Origin: Streptomyces rishiriensis
GTDB taxonomy: Bacteria; Actinomycetota; Actinomycetes; Streptomycetales; Streptomycetaceae
Assembly: GCF_030815485.1 (NCBI RefSeq)
Contig: NZ_JAUSWV010000002.1
Span: 5,518,001-5,582,000, forward strand
Direction: 5' to 3'
DNA: 64,000 bases
This document shows, one piece after another, positions 42,058 to 50,907 of the stretch. Each line of letters opens with the position of its first letter. The first letter of the stretch is position 1. The notes below the pieces were generated by a model that did no database searches, had not been told where the DNA came from, and saw only the letters and a program-made list of their open reading frames with translations. Made by a program: the position numbers and the translations under genes.

Positions 42058-44511
42058 ATGGACGACGGGCAGCCCACGCGGGCGAAGTGGTGGAGCCGAC
42101 CTCGACCGCAGGCATCCCCGGGGCGGCACAGCCCTGCGGACCGGGCCGACGACACGACGGCGGATCCGGCATCCGAGGAGACCACCGGCCGCGGACCGTC
42201 GACCGGGACGGAGGACGAGGGCGACTTCGAACTGGCCCGCCCCGCCCGTCCGACACCCACCACCGACGACGGCGATGGCGACGGCGATGGCGACGGCGAT
42301 GGCGACGGCGATGGCGACGGCGATGGCGACTACGAACTGAGTCGCCCCACCGCTGAAGCGGCCCCCCTGGCACCCCCGGCCCCGCCGACGGCCCTACCTG
42401 CGCCGACGGCCCCGGAGGGGCAGACCGGCCCCCAAGCCTTGGAGGGGCGGAGGGGCCCGGAGGCGGCGGAGGGGCAGATCGGCCCGGTGGTGCCGGAGGG
42501 GCAGACCGGCCCGGTGGTGCCCGAGGGGCAGACCGGTCCGGGGGCTCCGGCAGGGCGTACTCACGTCGCCGCGGCCGCCGGTGTCTCCACCGAGGCGGCC
42601 CCCACAGGGCGCCCAGCGGCCGGCGACGAGCGGCCCAAGCCGCTGCATGACCCCGATCCCTATAGCACCCCGCCGTACGGCGAACCGGGCCCCTGGGCGC
42701 CCGCGCCGCCCGTCCAGCACCCGGCGGTGACCTCCACGCCTGCCTCGGTCGCACGCGGCGCTTCGCCGCCCGTTCCCGTGCCCGCCACGGCGACGGTGGA
42801 ACCCGCGGCCCCGGAAACAGCCACGGCGCCCGTAGGGCACGCCGCGCCTGCTGCTCCTGCCCGGCCGGTGGGGCTCGCGCCCGGCGGCTCGGTAGGGCAC
42901 GTCGCGCCTGCCGGGCCCGCGCCTGCCGGGCCTGCGGCTCCCGCCGGACCTGCTGGGCCCGCCGAACTTGTCGGGCCGGCCGGGCCTGCTGTGCCTGCCG
43001 CATCCGTCGGCCTCGCCACTCCCGTCGGTCAAGCGGCGCCGCTCGGACACTTCGCGCCGCTCGACCCCGCAGCACCCGCACCGGCACATTCAGCCGCACC
43101 GGCACCTTCAGCCGCTCCGGCACCTCAGGCCGCACCGGCACCTCAGGCCGCACCTCACGCCGCACCCGCAGGGTCCGGCGTGTCCGGTGTCGGGAGTGGT
43201 GGGGGGCAGGTTGCTGTGGGGGATACCGCGACCGCGTCCGCCGTCGATCCCTGGCGTCGGTATGACCCCTGGTCGGCCACCCCGCTGGCCGGGGCCGCGG
43301 CTCCCGGAGGTACGCGCGGCGGGGCGCTCGTGGGCGGTCCTCTGCAATACCTGGGTGCGGGCGTGCTCGCGCCGCACCCGGGGTCCGGATCCCAGCGGCG
43401 CAGGCAGGACCGGTGGCGGCTGCTCGGCGGCGCCCTGGCCGTCGCGTTGGTCGCCGGCGTGCTCGGCGGAGCCGTGGGCGTCCAGCTGGAGCGCAACGGA
43501 GGGCTCGACCCCGTAGAGCTGCCGCAGGCCTCCGCGGGGCCCACCGGGCGGGCCGCGGACAGCGTGGCCGGGATCGCCGCGCGCGCCCTGCCCGGCGTCG
43601 TCACGCTGCATGTCAGCGGCGGTGAGGAGTCCGGCACCGGCACGGGCTTCGTACTCGACTCGCGCGGCTACATCCTCACGAACAACCACGTCGTCGAGCC
43701 TGCCGGAGGCGACGGCGGGATAACCGTCGTGTTCAACGGGGGCCAGACCGCCGAGGCCGAGGTCGTCGGCCGGGACAGCGGCTACGACCTCGCGGTGGTG
43801 AGGGTGACCGGGGTGAAGGGGCTGAAGCCCCTCTACCTCGGCAACTCCGACAACGTCCGGGTCGGTGACCCGGTCGTCGCCATCGGCGCCCCCTTCGATC
43901 TCGAGGGGACCGTCACCTCCGGCATCATCAGCGCCAAGGAACGGCCCATCACCGCCGGCGGCGGGAGCGGGGACGGGAGCGACGTGTCGTACGTCGACGC
44001 CCTCCAGACCGACGCGCCGATCAATCCGGGGAACTCCGGCGGGCCCCTCCTCGACGCCCAGGGCCATGTCATCGGCATCAACTCCGCCATCCGTTCCGCC
44101 GACGACGGCACCGACCCCGGGAGCGCCCGGGCCGGTTCGATCGGCCTGGGGTTCGCCATCCCGGTCAACCAGGGCAAGCGCGTCGCCGAGGAGCTGATCA
44201 ACACCGGCAGGGCGACCCACCCGGTCATCGGGGTCACACTCGACATGGCCTACGCGGGTGACGGCGCCCGGGTCGGCACCGCGGACGGTGCCGCGGGCCC
44301 CCCGGTCATCGCGGGCGGACCCGCCGACCGGGCCGGCGTCCGGGCGGGGGACGTCATCACGGAGATCGACGGGCGACGCGTCCACTCCGGCGAGGAGCTG
44401 ATCGTCAAGACCCGCGCCCACCGTCCCGGCGACCGGCTGGCGCTGACGGTCCAGCGGGACGGCCTGACACGCACCCTCACACTGGTGCTCGGCTCGTCGA
44501 GCGGCGGCTGA
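42058..44511 (+). CDS. HtrA-like membrane serine protease with PDZ domain
   Basis: An 817-residue DegP/HtrA protease. The first ~450 residues are cytosolic, acidic then Pro/Ala-rich, with repeats: five copies of a 12-bp Asp-Gly unit (42271-42330) and PEGQTGPVV-type collagen-like repeats. One membrane helix (~455-478) precedes the trypsin-like domain, with His544 (TNNHVVE), Asp577 (GYDLAVV) and Ser660 (NPGNSGGP), and a C-terminal PDZ domain (GGPADRAGVRAGDVITEIDG). ATG 42058 has GGGGGAGAG upstream. Position after sigE-rseA matches mycobacterial htrA (Rv1223). Likely job: quality control at the outer face of the membrane and possibly processing of the anti-sigma factor. Confidence 0.92.
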   Translation: MDDGQPTRAKWWSRPRPQASPGRHSPADRADDTTADPASEETTGRGPSTGTEDEGDFELARPARPTPTTDDGDGDGDGDGDGDGDGDGDGDYELSRPTAEAAPLAPPAPPTALPAPTAPEGQTGPQALEGRRGPEAAEGQIGPVVPEGQTGPVVPEGQTGPGAPAGRTHVAAAAGVSTEAAPTGRPAAGDERPKPLHDPDPYSTPPYGEPGPWAPAPPVQHPAVTSTPASVARGASPPVPVPATATVEPAAPETATAPVGHAAPAAPARPVGLAPGGSVGHVAPAGPAPAGPAAPAGPAGPAELVGPAGPAVPAASVGLATPVGQAAPLGHFAPLDPAAPAPAHSAAPAPSAAPAPQAAPAPQAAPHAAPAGSGVSGVGSGGGQVAVGDTATASAVDPWRRYDPWSATPLAGAAAPGGTRGGALVGGPLQYLGAGVLAPHPGSGSQRRRQDRWRLLGGALAVALVAGVLGGAVGVQLERNGGLDPVELPQASAGPTGRAADSVAGIAARALPGVVTLHVSGGEESGTGTGFVLDSRGYILTNNHVVEPAGGDGGITVVFNGGQTAEAEVVGRDSGYDLAVVRVTGVKGLKPLYLGNSDNVRVGDPVVAIGAPFDLEGTVTSGIISAKERPITAGGGSGDGSDVSYVDALQTDAPINPGNSGGPLLDAQGHVIGINSAIRSADDGTDPGSARAGSIGLGFAIPVNQGKRVAEELINTGRATHPVIGVTLDMAYAGDGARVGTADGAAGPPVIAGGPADRAGVRAGDVITEIDGRRVHSGEELIVKTRAHRPGDRLALTVQRDGLTRTLTLVLGSSSGG
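42271..42330 (+). repeat. Five exact copies of a 12-bp Asp-Gly repeat in htrA
   Basis: The unit GGCGATGGCGAC repeats five times without error over exactly 60 bp, coding for (GD)10 inside the cytosolic tail of the HtrA-like protease. Such exact repeats are prone to slip in multiples of 12 bp, changing length while keeping frame. Confidence 0.97.
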
Positions 44512-44604
44512 CGCGGCCCCCCCGGCGCTCCCGCCCGCTCCTGCCAGCCTTCCGCTCCCGCCCCGCCCCTTGGCCGCCCCGCGCCTTCCGGTCCTTCCGA
44601 GGCG

Positions 44605-44769
44605 CCTCCCGGTCCTCCCGGTCCTCCCGGCCTCCCGGTCCTTTCCCAGGGCCGGGGATTGACAGAAACGTCACAGGTCGGGCCCCGAAACCCGGTCCCA
44701 CAAGGCAAACAACGCGGAAAACCGGCCGCGTACACGCACTCGGACGCCGTCGGACGGTACCGGTCCGAC
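44605..44769. promoter_or_regulatory. Repeats and dyad in the htrA-tatB gap
   Basis: The 360-bp gap 44512-44871 holds no gene. It shows a tandem CCTCCCGGT repeat of four units (44605-44639, one unit short by a base), TTGACA at 44659-44664 as a possible -35, and a 21-bp dyad GTCGGAC-GGTACCG-GTCCGAC at 44749-44769, which overlaps two direct CGACAGGT copies 9 bp apart (44766-44773, 44775-44782). The dyad is a good candidate operator for tatB. Its regulator is unknown. Confidence 0.45.
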
Positions 44770-44871
44770 AGGTGCGACAGGTACCGTGGACCCGGCCCGG
44801 ACCACGGAAGACCCCAACTTGACCACCGAGGGCCGAGGGCCGAGGGCCGCGGACATCGCAAGGAGCTTCAG

Positions 44872-45330
44872 GTGTTCAATGACATAGGACCGCTCGAGCT
44901 GGTGACGATCGTCGTCCTGGCCGTGCTCGTCTTCGGTCCGGACAAGCTCCCGAAGGTCATTCAGGACGTGATGCGCACCGTCCGGAAGATCCGTGAGTTC
45001 TCGGAGAGCGCCAAGGCGGACATCCGCAGCGAACTGGGCCCGGAGTTCAAGGACTTCGAGTTCGAGGACCTCAACCCCAAGACGTTCATCCGCAAGCAGC
45101 TGGACAACGACGAGCTCGGGCTGAAGGAGATCCGCAACGGCTTCGACCTGAAGAAGGAGATGGCCGAGGTCACGGACGCGGTCCACAGCCGCGACACGGA
45201 CGCAGCGGTCTCGGGTTCCTCCACCTCGGCGATCTCCCCGGCCTCGGGAGAGGGTCGTATCGACATGACCAAGAAGCCCGAGGAGCCCGGCAAGGACGAC
45301 CGTCCGCCCTACGACGCGGACGCCACCTGA
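44872..45330 (+). CDS. tatB: Sec-independent translocase subunit TatB
   Basis: A 152-residue TatB: short N-terminal membrane helix (IGPLELVTIVVLAVLVFGPD), hinge PDKLPKVI, long amphipathic helix (VIQDVMRTVRKIREFSESAK), then a charged tail. It works with TatC to recognise twin-arginine signal peptides such as the one on the BldKB-type protein here. GTG 44872 has AAGGAG 6 bp upstream. The tail is longer than in proteobacteria, as usual in actinobacteria. TatA and TatC are not encoded in this window. Confidence 0.93.
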   Translation: MFNDIGPLELVTIVVLAVLVFGPDKLPKVIQDVMRTVRKIREFSESAKADIRSELGPEFKDFEFEDLNPKTFIRKQLDNDELGLKEIRNGFDLKKEMAEVTDAVHSRDTDAAVSGSSTSAISPASGEGRIDMTKKPEEPGKDDRPPYDADAT

Positions 45331-45499
45331 GTCACTCGCGCCCCCCGATGTGAGGGGGCGCACGCCGCACGTGCCGAGCGGCTCCCCGGCAGTCCGGAGC
45401 GGGGTGGCTATGCTGCCTGGTTGTTGTGCGGAGCGGACGAGTACGCCCGAAGGGGGGCGGGCCGGTCGTTCCGTCGAGAACGAGGAGGCGTCCGGGCAC

Positions 45500-46159
45500 A
45501 TGGAGACGACGAGTCGGGCAGTCGAGCAGACGCCTGCGGCGGAGGGCGGACAACAGGTCCCCTCGGCGCGGCGGGCGGTCGACGGCTACTTGGAGGCACC
45601 CTTCCCCTGGTACGGCCTCGACGAGGCCTTCACGGGGCCGCGCTGGCTGATGCAGGTGGGGGCGGCGGCCGACGGGGTCGTCGAGCACGGTTCCATCGGA
45701 CACGGCGACGAGCCCTCCGTACGGCACGAGACGGCCGGTGAGGACCGCGGGAAGTTCGCGGTCGTGGTGACCGTCGCCGCGAACCCGGTACGGCGCAGTC
45801 CGGACGGCACGGGCCTGCTGGAGGCCACCTCGGTCTCCTCGGCGGCCTGGCTCGCCGGGGTGGGCCTGCTGACGTTCACCTGGCCGGGCCAGATGGACCA
45901 CAGCCTGCGCGACGACTGGCTGGACCAGCAGACCGAGACGGCGTGGGTCCTCGCCGACGACCTCGCGGGACCGGACTGGTCGACGCTGTCCCTGCCGGTC
46001 GACGGCGTGCCGACGTCGTTCCACTACCGCGAGTCGGAGTTCGGCTGGGTGCTGGCCGGCTCGACCTCGCAAGGGGTGCACGTGGGGGCGTACGGGCGGG
46101 GCATGAGCGCGTACGGCCTCGGTTTCGCCATGATCAAGGACATCGAGACGTACGCCTGA
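45500..46159 (+). CDS. Conserved-looking protein of unknown function
   Basis: A 219-residue soluble protein without signal peptide or membrane segments. ATG 45500 has GAGGAGG 10 bp upstream; the open frame upstream is probably non-coding. Recognisable only as compositionally normal: aromatic-rich motifs FPWYGLDEAFTGPRWLMQVG and FGWVLAGSTSQGVHVGAYGR. It lies between tatB and the convergent mrp gene in the conserved block. I do not know its family. Confidence 0.7.
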   Translation: METTSRAVEQTPAAEGGQQVPSARRAVDGYLEAPFPWYGLDEAFTGPRWLMQVGAAADGVVEHGSIGHGDEPSVRHETAGEDRGKFAVVVTVAANPVRRSPDGTGLLEATSVSSAAWLAGVGLLTFTWPGQMDHSLRDDWLDQQTETAWVLADDLAGPDWSTLSLPVDGVPTSFHYRESEFGWVLAGSTSQGVHVGAYGRGMSAYGLGFAMIKDIETYA

Positions 46160-46190
46160 TCAGCCGGCCGACCGGCCGCGGCCGTACGAG

Positions 46191-46227
46191 AGCGGGGGCG
46201 CCGTCCGTGGTGGACGGCGCCCCCGCT
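46191..46227. terminator. Bidirectional hairpin between unknown gene and mrp
   Basis: A perfect 16-bp stem pairs 46191-46206 (AGCGGGGGCGCCGTCC) with 46212-46227 over a 5-nt loop, between two convergent genes. Confidence 0.88.
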
Positions 46228-46289
46228 GTCGTGGGAAGACGGTGTACGGGACCCCCGAGGTCCGGCCGGGCCGGGAGCGGGAGGCCGGG

Positions 46290-47423
46290 CTAGAACTTGT
46301 TCCGGGGCGTGATCCCGAGCGACAGCCCCGACAGGCCGCGCGACCTGCCGCCCAGCTTGCCCGCGATGGCCCGCAGCGCGGAGCCCGCCGGGGAGTCCGG
46401 GTCGGTGAGGACGACCGGCTTGCCCTCGTCGCCGCCCTCGCGCAGCCGGACGTCGATCGGGATGGAGCCGAGCACCGGCACGGTGGCGCCGGTCGTGCGG
46501 GTGAGCCCCTCGGCCACCGACTGTCCGCCGCCCGTGCCGAAGACGTCGACCATCTCCCCGCAGTGCGGGCAGGGCAGGCCGGACATGTTCTCGACCACGC
46601 CGACGATCTTCTGGTGGGTCTGGACGGCGATGGAACCCGCCCGCTCGGCCACCTCGGCCGCCGCCTGCTGCGGGGTCGTCACGACCAGGATCTCGGCGTT
46701 CGGCACCAGCTGTGCCACGGAGATCGCGATGTCGCCGGTGCCCGGCGGGAGGTCGAGGAGCAGCACGTCCAGATCGCCCCAGTACACGTCCGCCAGGAAC
46801 TGCTGCAGCGCGCGGTGGAGCATCGGGCCGCGCCAGACGACCGGGGCGTTGCCCGGGGTGAACATGCCGATGGAGATGACCTTCACGCCGTGCGCGGACG
46901 GCGGCATGATCATGTTCTCGACCTGGGTGGGACGGCCGTCCGCGCCCAGCATGCGCGGCACGCTGTGACCGTAGATGTCGGCGTCGACGACGCCCACCTT
47001 GAGTCCGTCGGCCGCCATCGCCGCCGCCAGGTTCACCGTCACCGAGGACTTGCCGACGCCGCCCTTGCCGGACGCCACCGCGTACACCCTGGTGAGCGAG
47101 CCCGGCTTGGCGAACGGGACCTCGCGCTCGGTCTGGCCGCCGCGCAGGGCGCTCGCCAGTTCCTTGCGCTGCTCGTCGCTCATGACGTCGAGGGTGACGT
47201 CGACACGCGTGACGCCCTCGACGGCACCGACCGCGTCGGTCACGCGCTGCGTGATGGTCTCGCGCATGGGGCAGCCGGAGACCGTCAGGTACACGGCGAC
47301 CGCGACCGCCCCGTCCGCGCCGATCGCCACCGACTTCACCATCCCGAGTTCGGTGATGGGCCGGTTGATCTCGGGGTCGTTCACCGTCGCCAGTGCCTCG
47401 CGCACCGCGTCTTCGCTAGCCAT
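46290..47423 (-). CDS. mrp: Mrp/ApbC P-loop Fe-S carrier ATPase
   Basis: A 377-residue protein: N-terminal MIP18/DUF59 domain (residues 1-~95, with SGCPMRE) and a C-terminal ParA-like ATPase domain. The deviant Walker A is SGKGGVGKSS (118-127), and the cluster-binding pair is Cys285/Cys288 in LPCPHCGE. It assembles and transfers Fe-S clusters in the cytosol. ATG 47423. In mycobacteria the same gene (Rv1229c) lies after tatB on the opposite strand, as here. Confidence 0.93.
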   Translation of the reverse strand: MASEDAVREALATVNDPEINRPITELGMVKSVAIGADGAVAVAVYLTVSGCPMRETITQRVTDAVGAVEGVTRVDVTLDVMSDEQRKELASALRGGQTEREVPFAKPGSLTRVYAVASGKGGVGKSSVTVNLAAAMAADGLKVGVVDADIYGHSVPRMLGADGRPTQVENMIMPPSAHGVKVISIGMFTPGNAPVVWRGPMLHRALQQFLADVYWGDLDVLLLDLPPGTGDIAISVAQLVPNAEILVVTTPQQAAAEVAERAGSIAVQTHQKIVGVVENMSGLPCPHCGEMVDVFGTGGGQSVAEGLTRTTGATVPVLGSIPIDVRLREGGDEGKPVVLTDPDSPAGSALRAIAGKLGGRSRGLSGLSLGITPRNKF

Positions 47424-47466
47424 AGGGACGATGGTACGGCGCGGTGCGGGGGCGCAGGTAAGCCCG

Positions 47467-48063
47467 TCACCGGTCTTCTACGTCACGTCCCCGCGACCGT
47501 TCTGCCGGGAATACGGCGTGTTCGCGATGCCCGTCCCACCGTTCCTCCAGTTCCTTGACCATGTCCTGGAGTTCCGAGCGGATCCAGTCCCGGGTGGCGA
47601 CCTCGCCGAGACCGATCCGCAGGGCGGCGATTTCCCGGGTCAGATACTCGGTGTCGGCGATGGACCGCTCGTTCGACTTGCGGTCCTGCTCCAGGTTGAC
47701 CCGGTCGCGGTCGTCCTGCCGGTTCTGCGCGAGCAGGATCAGCGGGGCCGCGTAGGAGGCCTGGAGCGACAGCATCAGGGTCAGGAAGATGAACGGGTAG
47801 TTGTCGAAGCGCAGGTCGCGTGGGGCGAAGATGTTCCACAGGACCCAGACGATGATGACGATCGTCATCCAGACGATGAACCGCCCGGTGCCCAGGAAGC
47901 GCGCGATGCGCTCCGACAGCCGCCCGAAGGCCTCCGGGTCCCACTCGGGCAGGATCCGGTGCCGGGGCGGCCGCGGCTGGTCCAGGCGGGCCCGGGGACG
48001 GCTGGACGCCGTGGCGCCGGCCGGGGTCCGCTCGCCGCGCCCGGTCTCTCGGTCAGGAGCCAT
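47467..48063 (-). CDS. DUF1003 membrane protein
   Basis: A 198-residue protein with a charged N-terminus, two membrane helices (FIVWMTIVIIVWVLWNIFAP; YPFIFLTLMLSLQASYAAPL) and the conserved ILLAQNRQDDRDR segment of DUF1003, then a coiled-coil-like tail. The function is unknown. Its start overlaps the MgtE_N/CBS gene end by 11 bp, so the two are coupled, hinting at a shared magnesium-linked role. Confidence 0.88.
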   Translation of the reverse strand: MAPDRETGRGERTPAGATASSRPRARLDQPRPPRHRILPEWDPEAFGRLSERIARFLGTGRFIVWMTIVIIVWVLWNIFAPRDLRFDNYPFIFLTLMLSLQASYAAPLILLAQNRQDDRDRVNLEQDRKSNERSIADTEYLTREIAALRIGLGEVATRDWIRSELQDMVKELEERWDGHREHAVFPAERSRGRDVEDR

Positions 48064-49348
48064 GCGGACCCACCTCCTCGGTCGTGTCCTCGTCGAGGTG
48101 GAACTCCGTCTCCCGCCAGTCCTCCGGCAGCATGTGGTCCAGGACGTCGTCCACGGTGACCGCGCCCAGCAGCGAGCCCGCCTCGTCGACGACGGGGGCC
48201 GCGACCATGTCGTACGTCGCGAAGAAGCCGGCCACGACCGGCAGCGCCGCGTCCGGCGCCAGGGCCTGGAGATCGTCGTCGAGTATCGAGCTGACCAGCG
48301 TGTACGGGGGGTCGCGCAGCAGTCGCTGGAAGTGGACCGTGCCGAGGTACTTGCCGGTGGGGGTCTCGTCGGGCGGGCGGCAGACGTACACCTGGGCGGC
48401 GAGCGCGGGCGAGAGGTCGCGGTTGCGGACGCGCGCGAGGGCGTCGGCGACGGTGGCGTCGGGCCGCAGGACGATCGGCTCGGTGGTCATCAGCCCGCCC
48501 GCGGTGTGCTCCTCGTACGACATCAGGCGCCGCATGTCGGCCGCGTCGTCGGGCTGCATCAGGCTCAGCAGCCGCTCCTGGTCCTGCTCCGGGAGTTCCG
48601 AGAGCAGGTCGGCCGCGTCGTCGGGGTCCATGGCCTCCAGGACGTCCGCCGCGCGCTCCTCCTTCAGCTTGCCGAGGATCTCGATCTGGTCGTCCTCCGG
48701 CAGCTCCTCGAGGACGTCGGCGAGACGGTCGTCGTCGAGCGCGGCGGCGACCTCGGCGCGCCGCTTCGGCGACAGATGGTGCAGGACGTTGGCGAGGTCG
48801 GCGGGGCGCAGCTGCTCGAAGGTGGCGAGGAGGCTCTCCGCACCCTGGCCGTGCTCCTCCAGCGAGAAGCCGGTGACCGCCGACCACTCGACGGTGAGCG
48901 TCTCGCCCTTCGCCCGCCGGAAGGCGGTCGCCCTCTTCCCCTTGCGCACGAAGACCCGGTCGAGCTCCCAGTCCCGGCGGGCCGGCAGCTGCTGCACCGA
49001 CACGTCGAGGACGGTGACCTCCTCGCCGGTCTCGCCGAGCGTGACGCGCCGGTCGAGCAGCTCGCCGAAGACGAGGCGCTCGGTGGGCCGCTGCTCGAAG
49101 CGGCGGACGTTGAGCACGCCGGTGGTGATGACCTGGCCGGACTCGATGCCGGTCACCCGGGTCATGGGCAGGAAGATGCGGCGCCTGGTGGACAGTTCGA
49201 CGACGAGCCCGAGCACCCTCGGCGGCCGTCGCCGCACCCGCAGCACGACGACCAGGTCGCGCACCCGTCCCACCTGGTCACCGCTCGGGTCGAAGACCGG
49301 AACGCCGGAGAGGTGCGACACGAAGATCCGCGGGGCGCCCGCTGCCAT
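48053..49348 (-). CDS. PRC-barrel/MgtE_N/CBS-domain protein without transporter domain
   Basis: A 431-residue soluble protein. A PRC-barrel-like domain (~1-150, FVSHLSGVPVFDPSGDQVGR) is followed by the MgtE N-domain (~170-275, LRPADLANVLHHLSPKRRAE) and two CBS motifs (~280-410, GGLMTTEPIVLRPDATVADA; AAPVVDEAGSLLGAVTVDDV). The MgtE channel domain is absent, so this is a magnesium-sensor-like half of MgtE rather than a transporter. ATG 49348 has AAGGAGGT upstream. It is coupled with a DUF1003 membrane gene and near corA. Confidence 0.88.
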   Translation of the reverse strand: MAAGAPRIFVSHLSGVPVFDPSGDQVGRVRDLVVVLRVRRRPPRVLGLVVELSTRRRIFLPMTRVTGIESGQVITTGVLNVRRFEQRPTERLVFGELLDRRVTLGETGEEVTVLDVSVQQLPARRDWELDRVFVRKGKRATAFRRAKGETLTVEWSAVTGFSLEEHGQGAESLLATFEQLRPADLANVLHHLSPKRRAEVAAALDDDRLADVLEELPEDDQIEILGKLKEERAADVLEAMDPDDAADLLSELPEQDQERLLSLMQPDDAADMRRLMSYEEHTAGGLMTTEPIVLRPDATVADALARVRNRDLSPALAAQVYVCRPPDETPTGKYLGTVHFQRLLRDPPYTLVSSILDDDLQALAPDAALPVVAGFFATYDMVAAPVVDEAGSLLGAVTVDDVLDHMLPEDWRETEFHLDEDTTEEVGPHGS

Positions 49349-49560
49349 GACCGCACCTCCTTCTTCTGTACTGCCGTCAGGGCTGTTGCCGGTGATGTCC
49401 TTTTTCCCCATTGCCCGCTCGTGCGGGCTTCAGGCTAGCCCGTCCCGATCGGATCCGCCCTGGTGGGCGGTCCGGACGGACTGGCTCCGCTCGGGCCCCG
49501 CGACCCCGGTACGCTGCCGTACGCCGCTCGGCACACCCTCGCAGAAAGGCGGCCTTCTCT

Positions 49561-50313
49561 GTGACTGCGATTCCGCGGGGCCGAACTCGCCGCGCCTCAC
49601 TGGTGAGAGCGTTGTGCGCACTGGTCGTGGGCATGGGACTGACAGGGTGCAGCGAGGATCCGGACGCGGGCACGAACGGGGTCGGCAAGCTGTCCGCCGC
49701 GCAGATCCAGGCGAGGACGAAGGCCGCGGCCGGTGCCGTGGACGCCGTGCGGCTGTCCGGGAGCGTGGTCACCAGCGGGCACACGTACAAGCTGGACATG
49801 AGCCTGAAGGCGGACGGCGGCACCGGGTCGGTCACCGCTGAGGGAGCCACCTTCCACCTGTTGCGGGTCGGTGAGCAGCTGTACCTGAAGGCCGACGCGG
49901 CCTTCTGGAACAAGGAGGACGGCAAGTCCGGCGAGGACGGTTCGGACACGGCGGCCGCCGACAAACTCGACGGCAAGTACGTGAAGGTGCCGACGGGCGA
50001 CCCCTCGTACAAGAAGTTCAGCGGCTTCACGGACAAGGACCTCCTCCTCGACGGTCTGCTGACGCTGCACGGCGCGCTGGCCACCGACGGCCACCACGAG
50101 CAGTCCGGCGTCCGCACGATCCGCATCACCGGCGACGGCGGCTCCGGCGGCAAGCTGGAGGTGTCGCTGGAGGGCAAGCCCTATCCGCTGCGCCTGGAGC
50201 GCGCCGGAGGGGCCGGAACGCTGACCTTCTCCTCCTGGGGCAGGAGCTTCGCCCTGAAGGAACCGGCGAAGGACGAGACGGTGGACTACGGCAAGCAGCT
50301 CCCGACCTCGTGA
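49561..50313 (+). CDS. Lipoprotein (LppX/LprAFG-like fold suspected)
   Basis: A 250-residue lipoprotein: basic N-terminus (RGRTRRASLVRAL), hydrophobic core, lipobox GLTGC with Cys30. The mature part (KLSAAQIQARTKAAAGAVDA, RLSGSV, YLKADAAFW, YVKVPTGD) has the pattern of the LolA/LppX-like proteins that bind lipids in actinobacteria. GTG 49561 was chosen because the signal peptide starts there; the ribosome site is weak. Divergent from the MgtE_N gene. Confidence 0.78.
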   Translation: MTAIPRGRTRRASLVRALCALVVGMGLTGCSEDPDAGTNGVGKLSAAQIQARTKAAAGAVDAVRLSGSVVTSGHTYKLDMSLKADGGTGSVTAEGATFHLLRVGEQLYLKADAAFWNKEDGKSGEDGSDTAAADKLDGKYVKVPTGDPSYKKFSGFTDKDLLLDGLLTLHGALATDGHHEQSGVRTIRITGDGGSGGKLEVSLEGKPYPLRLERAGGAGTLTFSSWGRSFALKEPAKDETVDYGKQLPTS

Positions 50314-50352
50314 GCCGCCGCCCGTGGTCCGTCGGCCCGCCCGCGGCGCCGG

Positions 50353-50871
50353 CTAGGCGCGTCTGCGCTTGCGCAGCAGCAGCTTCGGCAGCCCGGCCGG
50401 CGCCGGCTCCCGCGTGGTGGCGGGCGAGGGCACGGGCCGTGCCGCCAGATCCCCCTCGGGCAGCGGCAGCCTGACCCCCGTCGGCTCCAGGCGGAGCACC
50501 CGGCACTCGCGCGCCCAGCGCTCGGTCATCGCCTCGCCGTCGGGCGCGTTCAGCCGCTTGCCCTTGAGCTCGGCGACGGCCGCCTGCCACGCCTCGGAGC
50601 CGGGCGCGAGGGCGACCACCTTCGCCGTCCAGCAGACCAGCCGGCCGCCCTTGTCCTTGCTGCGTACGGTGACCTCGGTCGAACCGCCCTCGGTCAGCCC
50701 GGTCAGTGGCTGCTCCCCGGGGCCGTCGCCGACCACACAGGCCGCGCCCTCGTGCCACACGTGCCACAGCGCACGCGCGGCCGGTTCACCGGCGCCCTGG
50801 ACCCAGACGAGGCCGGACTTCTTGGTGGCCTCCTCGACGAGGGCCTGGTCGAGCAGCAGCTCTCTTGTCAT
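50353..50871 (-). CDS. Protein of unknown function
   Basis: A 172-residue soluble protein (MTRELLLDQALVEEATKKSG, then GLVWVQ and ALWHVWHEGAACVVGDGPGE). The segment WHVWHEGAACVV resembles the start of flavin-binding split-barrel proteins, but the match is too weak to name. The C-terminus is basic (LLLRKRRRA). ATG 50871 with AGGGTGAGG upstream. It follows corA in the same direction by 36 bp and may share its transcript. Confidence 0.7.
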   Translation of the reverse strand: MTRELLLDQALVEEATKKSGLVWVQGAGEPAARALWHVWHEGAACVVGDGPGEQPLTGLTEGGSTEVTVRSKDKGGRLVCWTAKVVALAPGSEAWQAAVAELKGKRLNAPDGEAMTERWARECRVLRLEPTGVRLPLPEGDLAARPVPSPATTREPAPAGLPKLLLRKRRRA

Positions 50872-50907
50872 GGGCCTCACCCTAGCCAGCCGGTACCGCG
50901 GGGGCCC

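Noticed and set aside
42271..42330. RTX-like calcium-binding repeats suggested by the Asp-Gly run
   Set aside because: The run is simple (GD)n without the nonapeptide spacing of RTX repeats and lies in the predicted cytosolic part.
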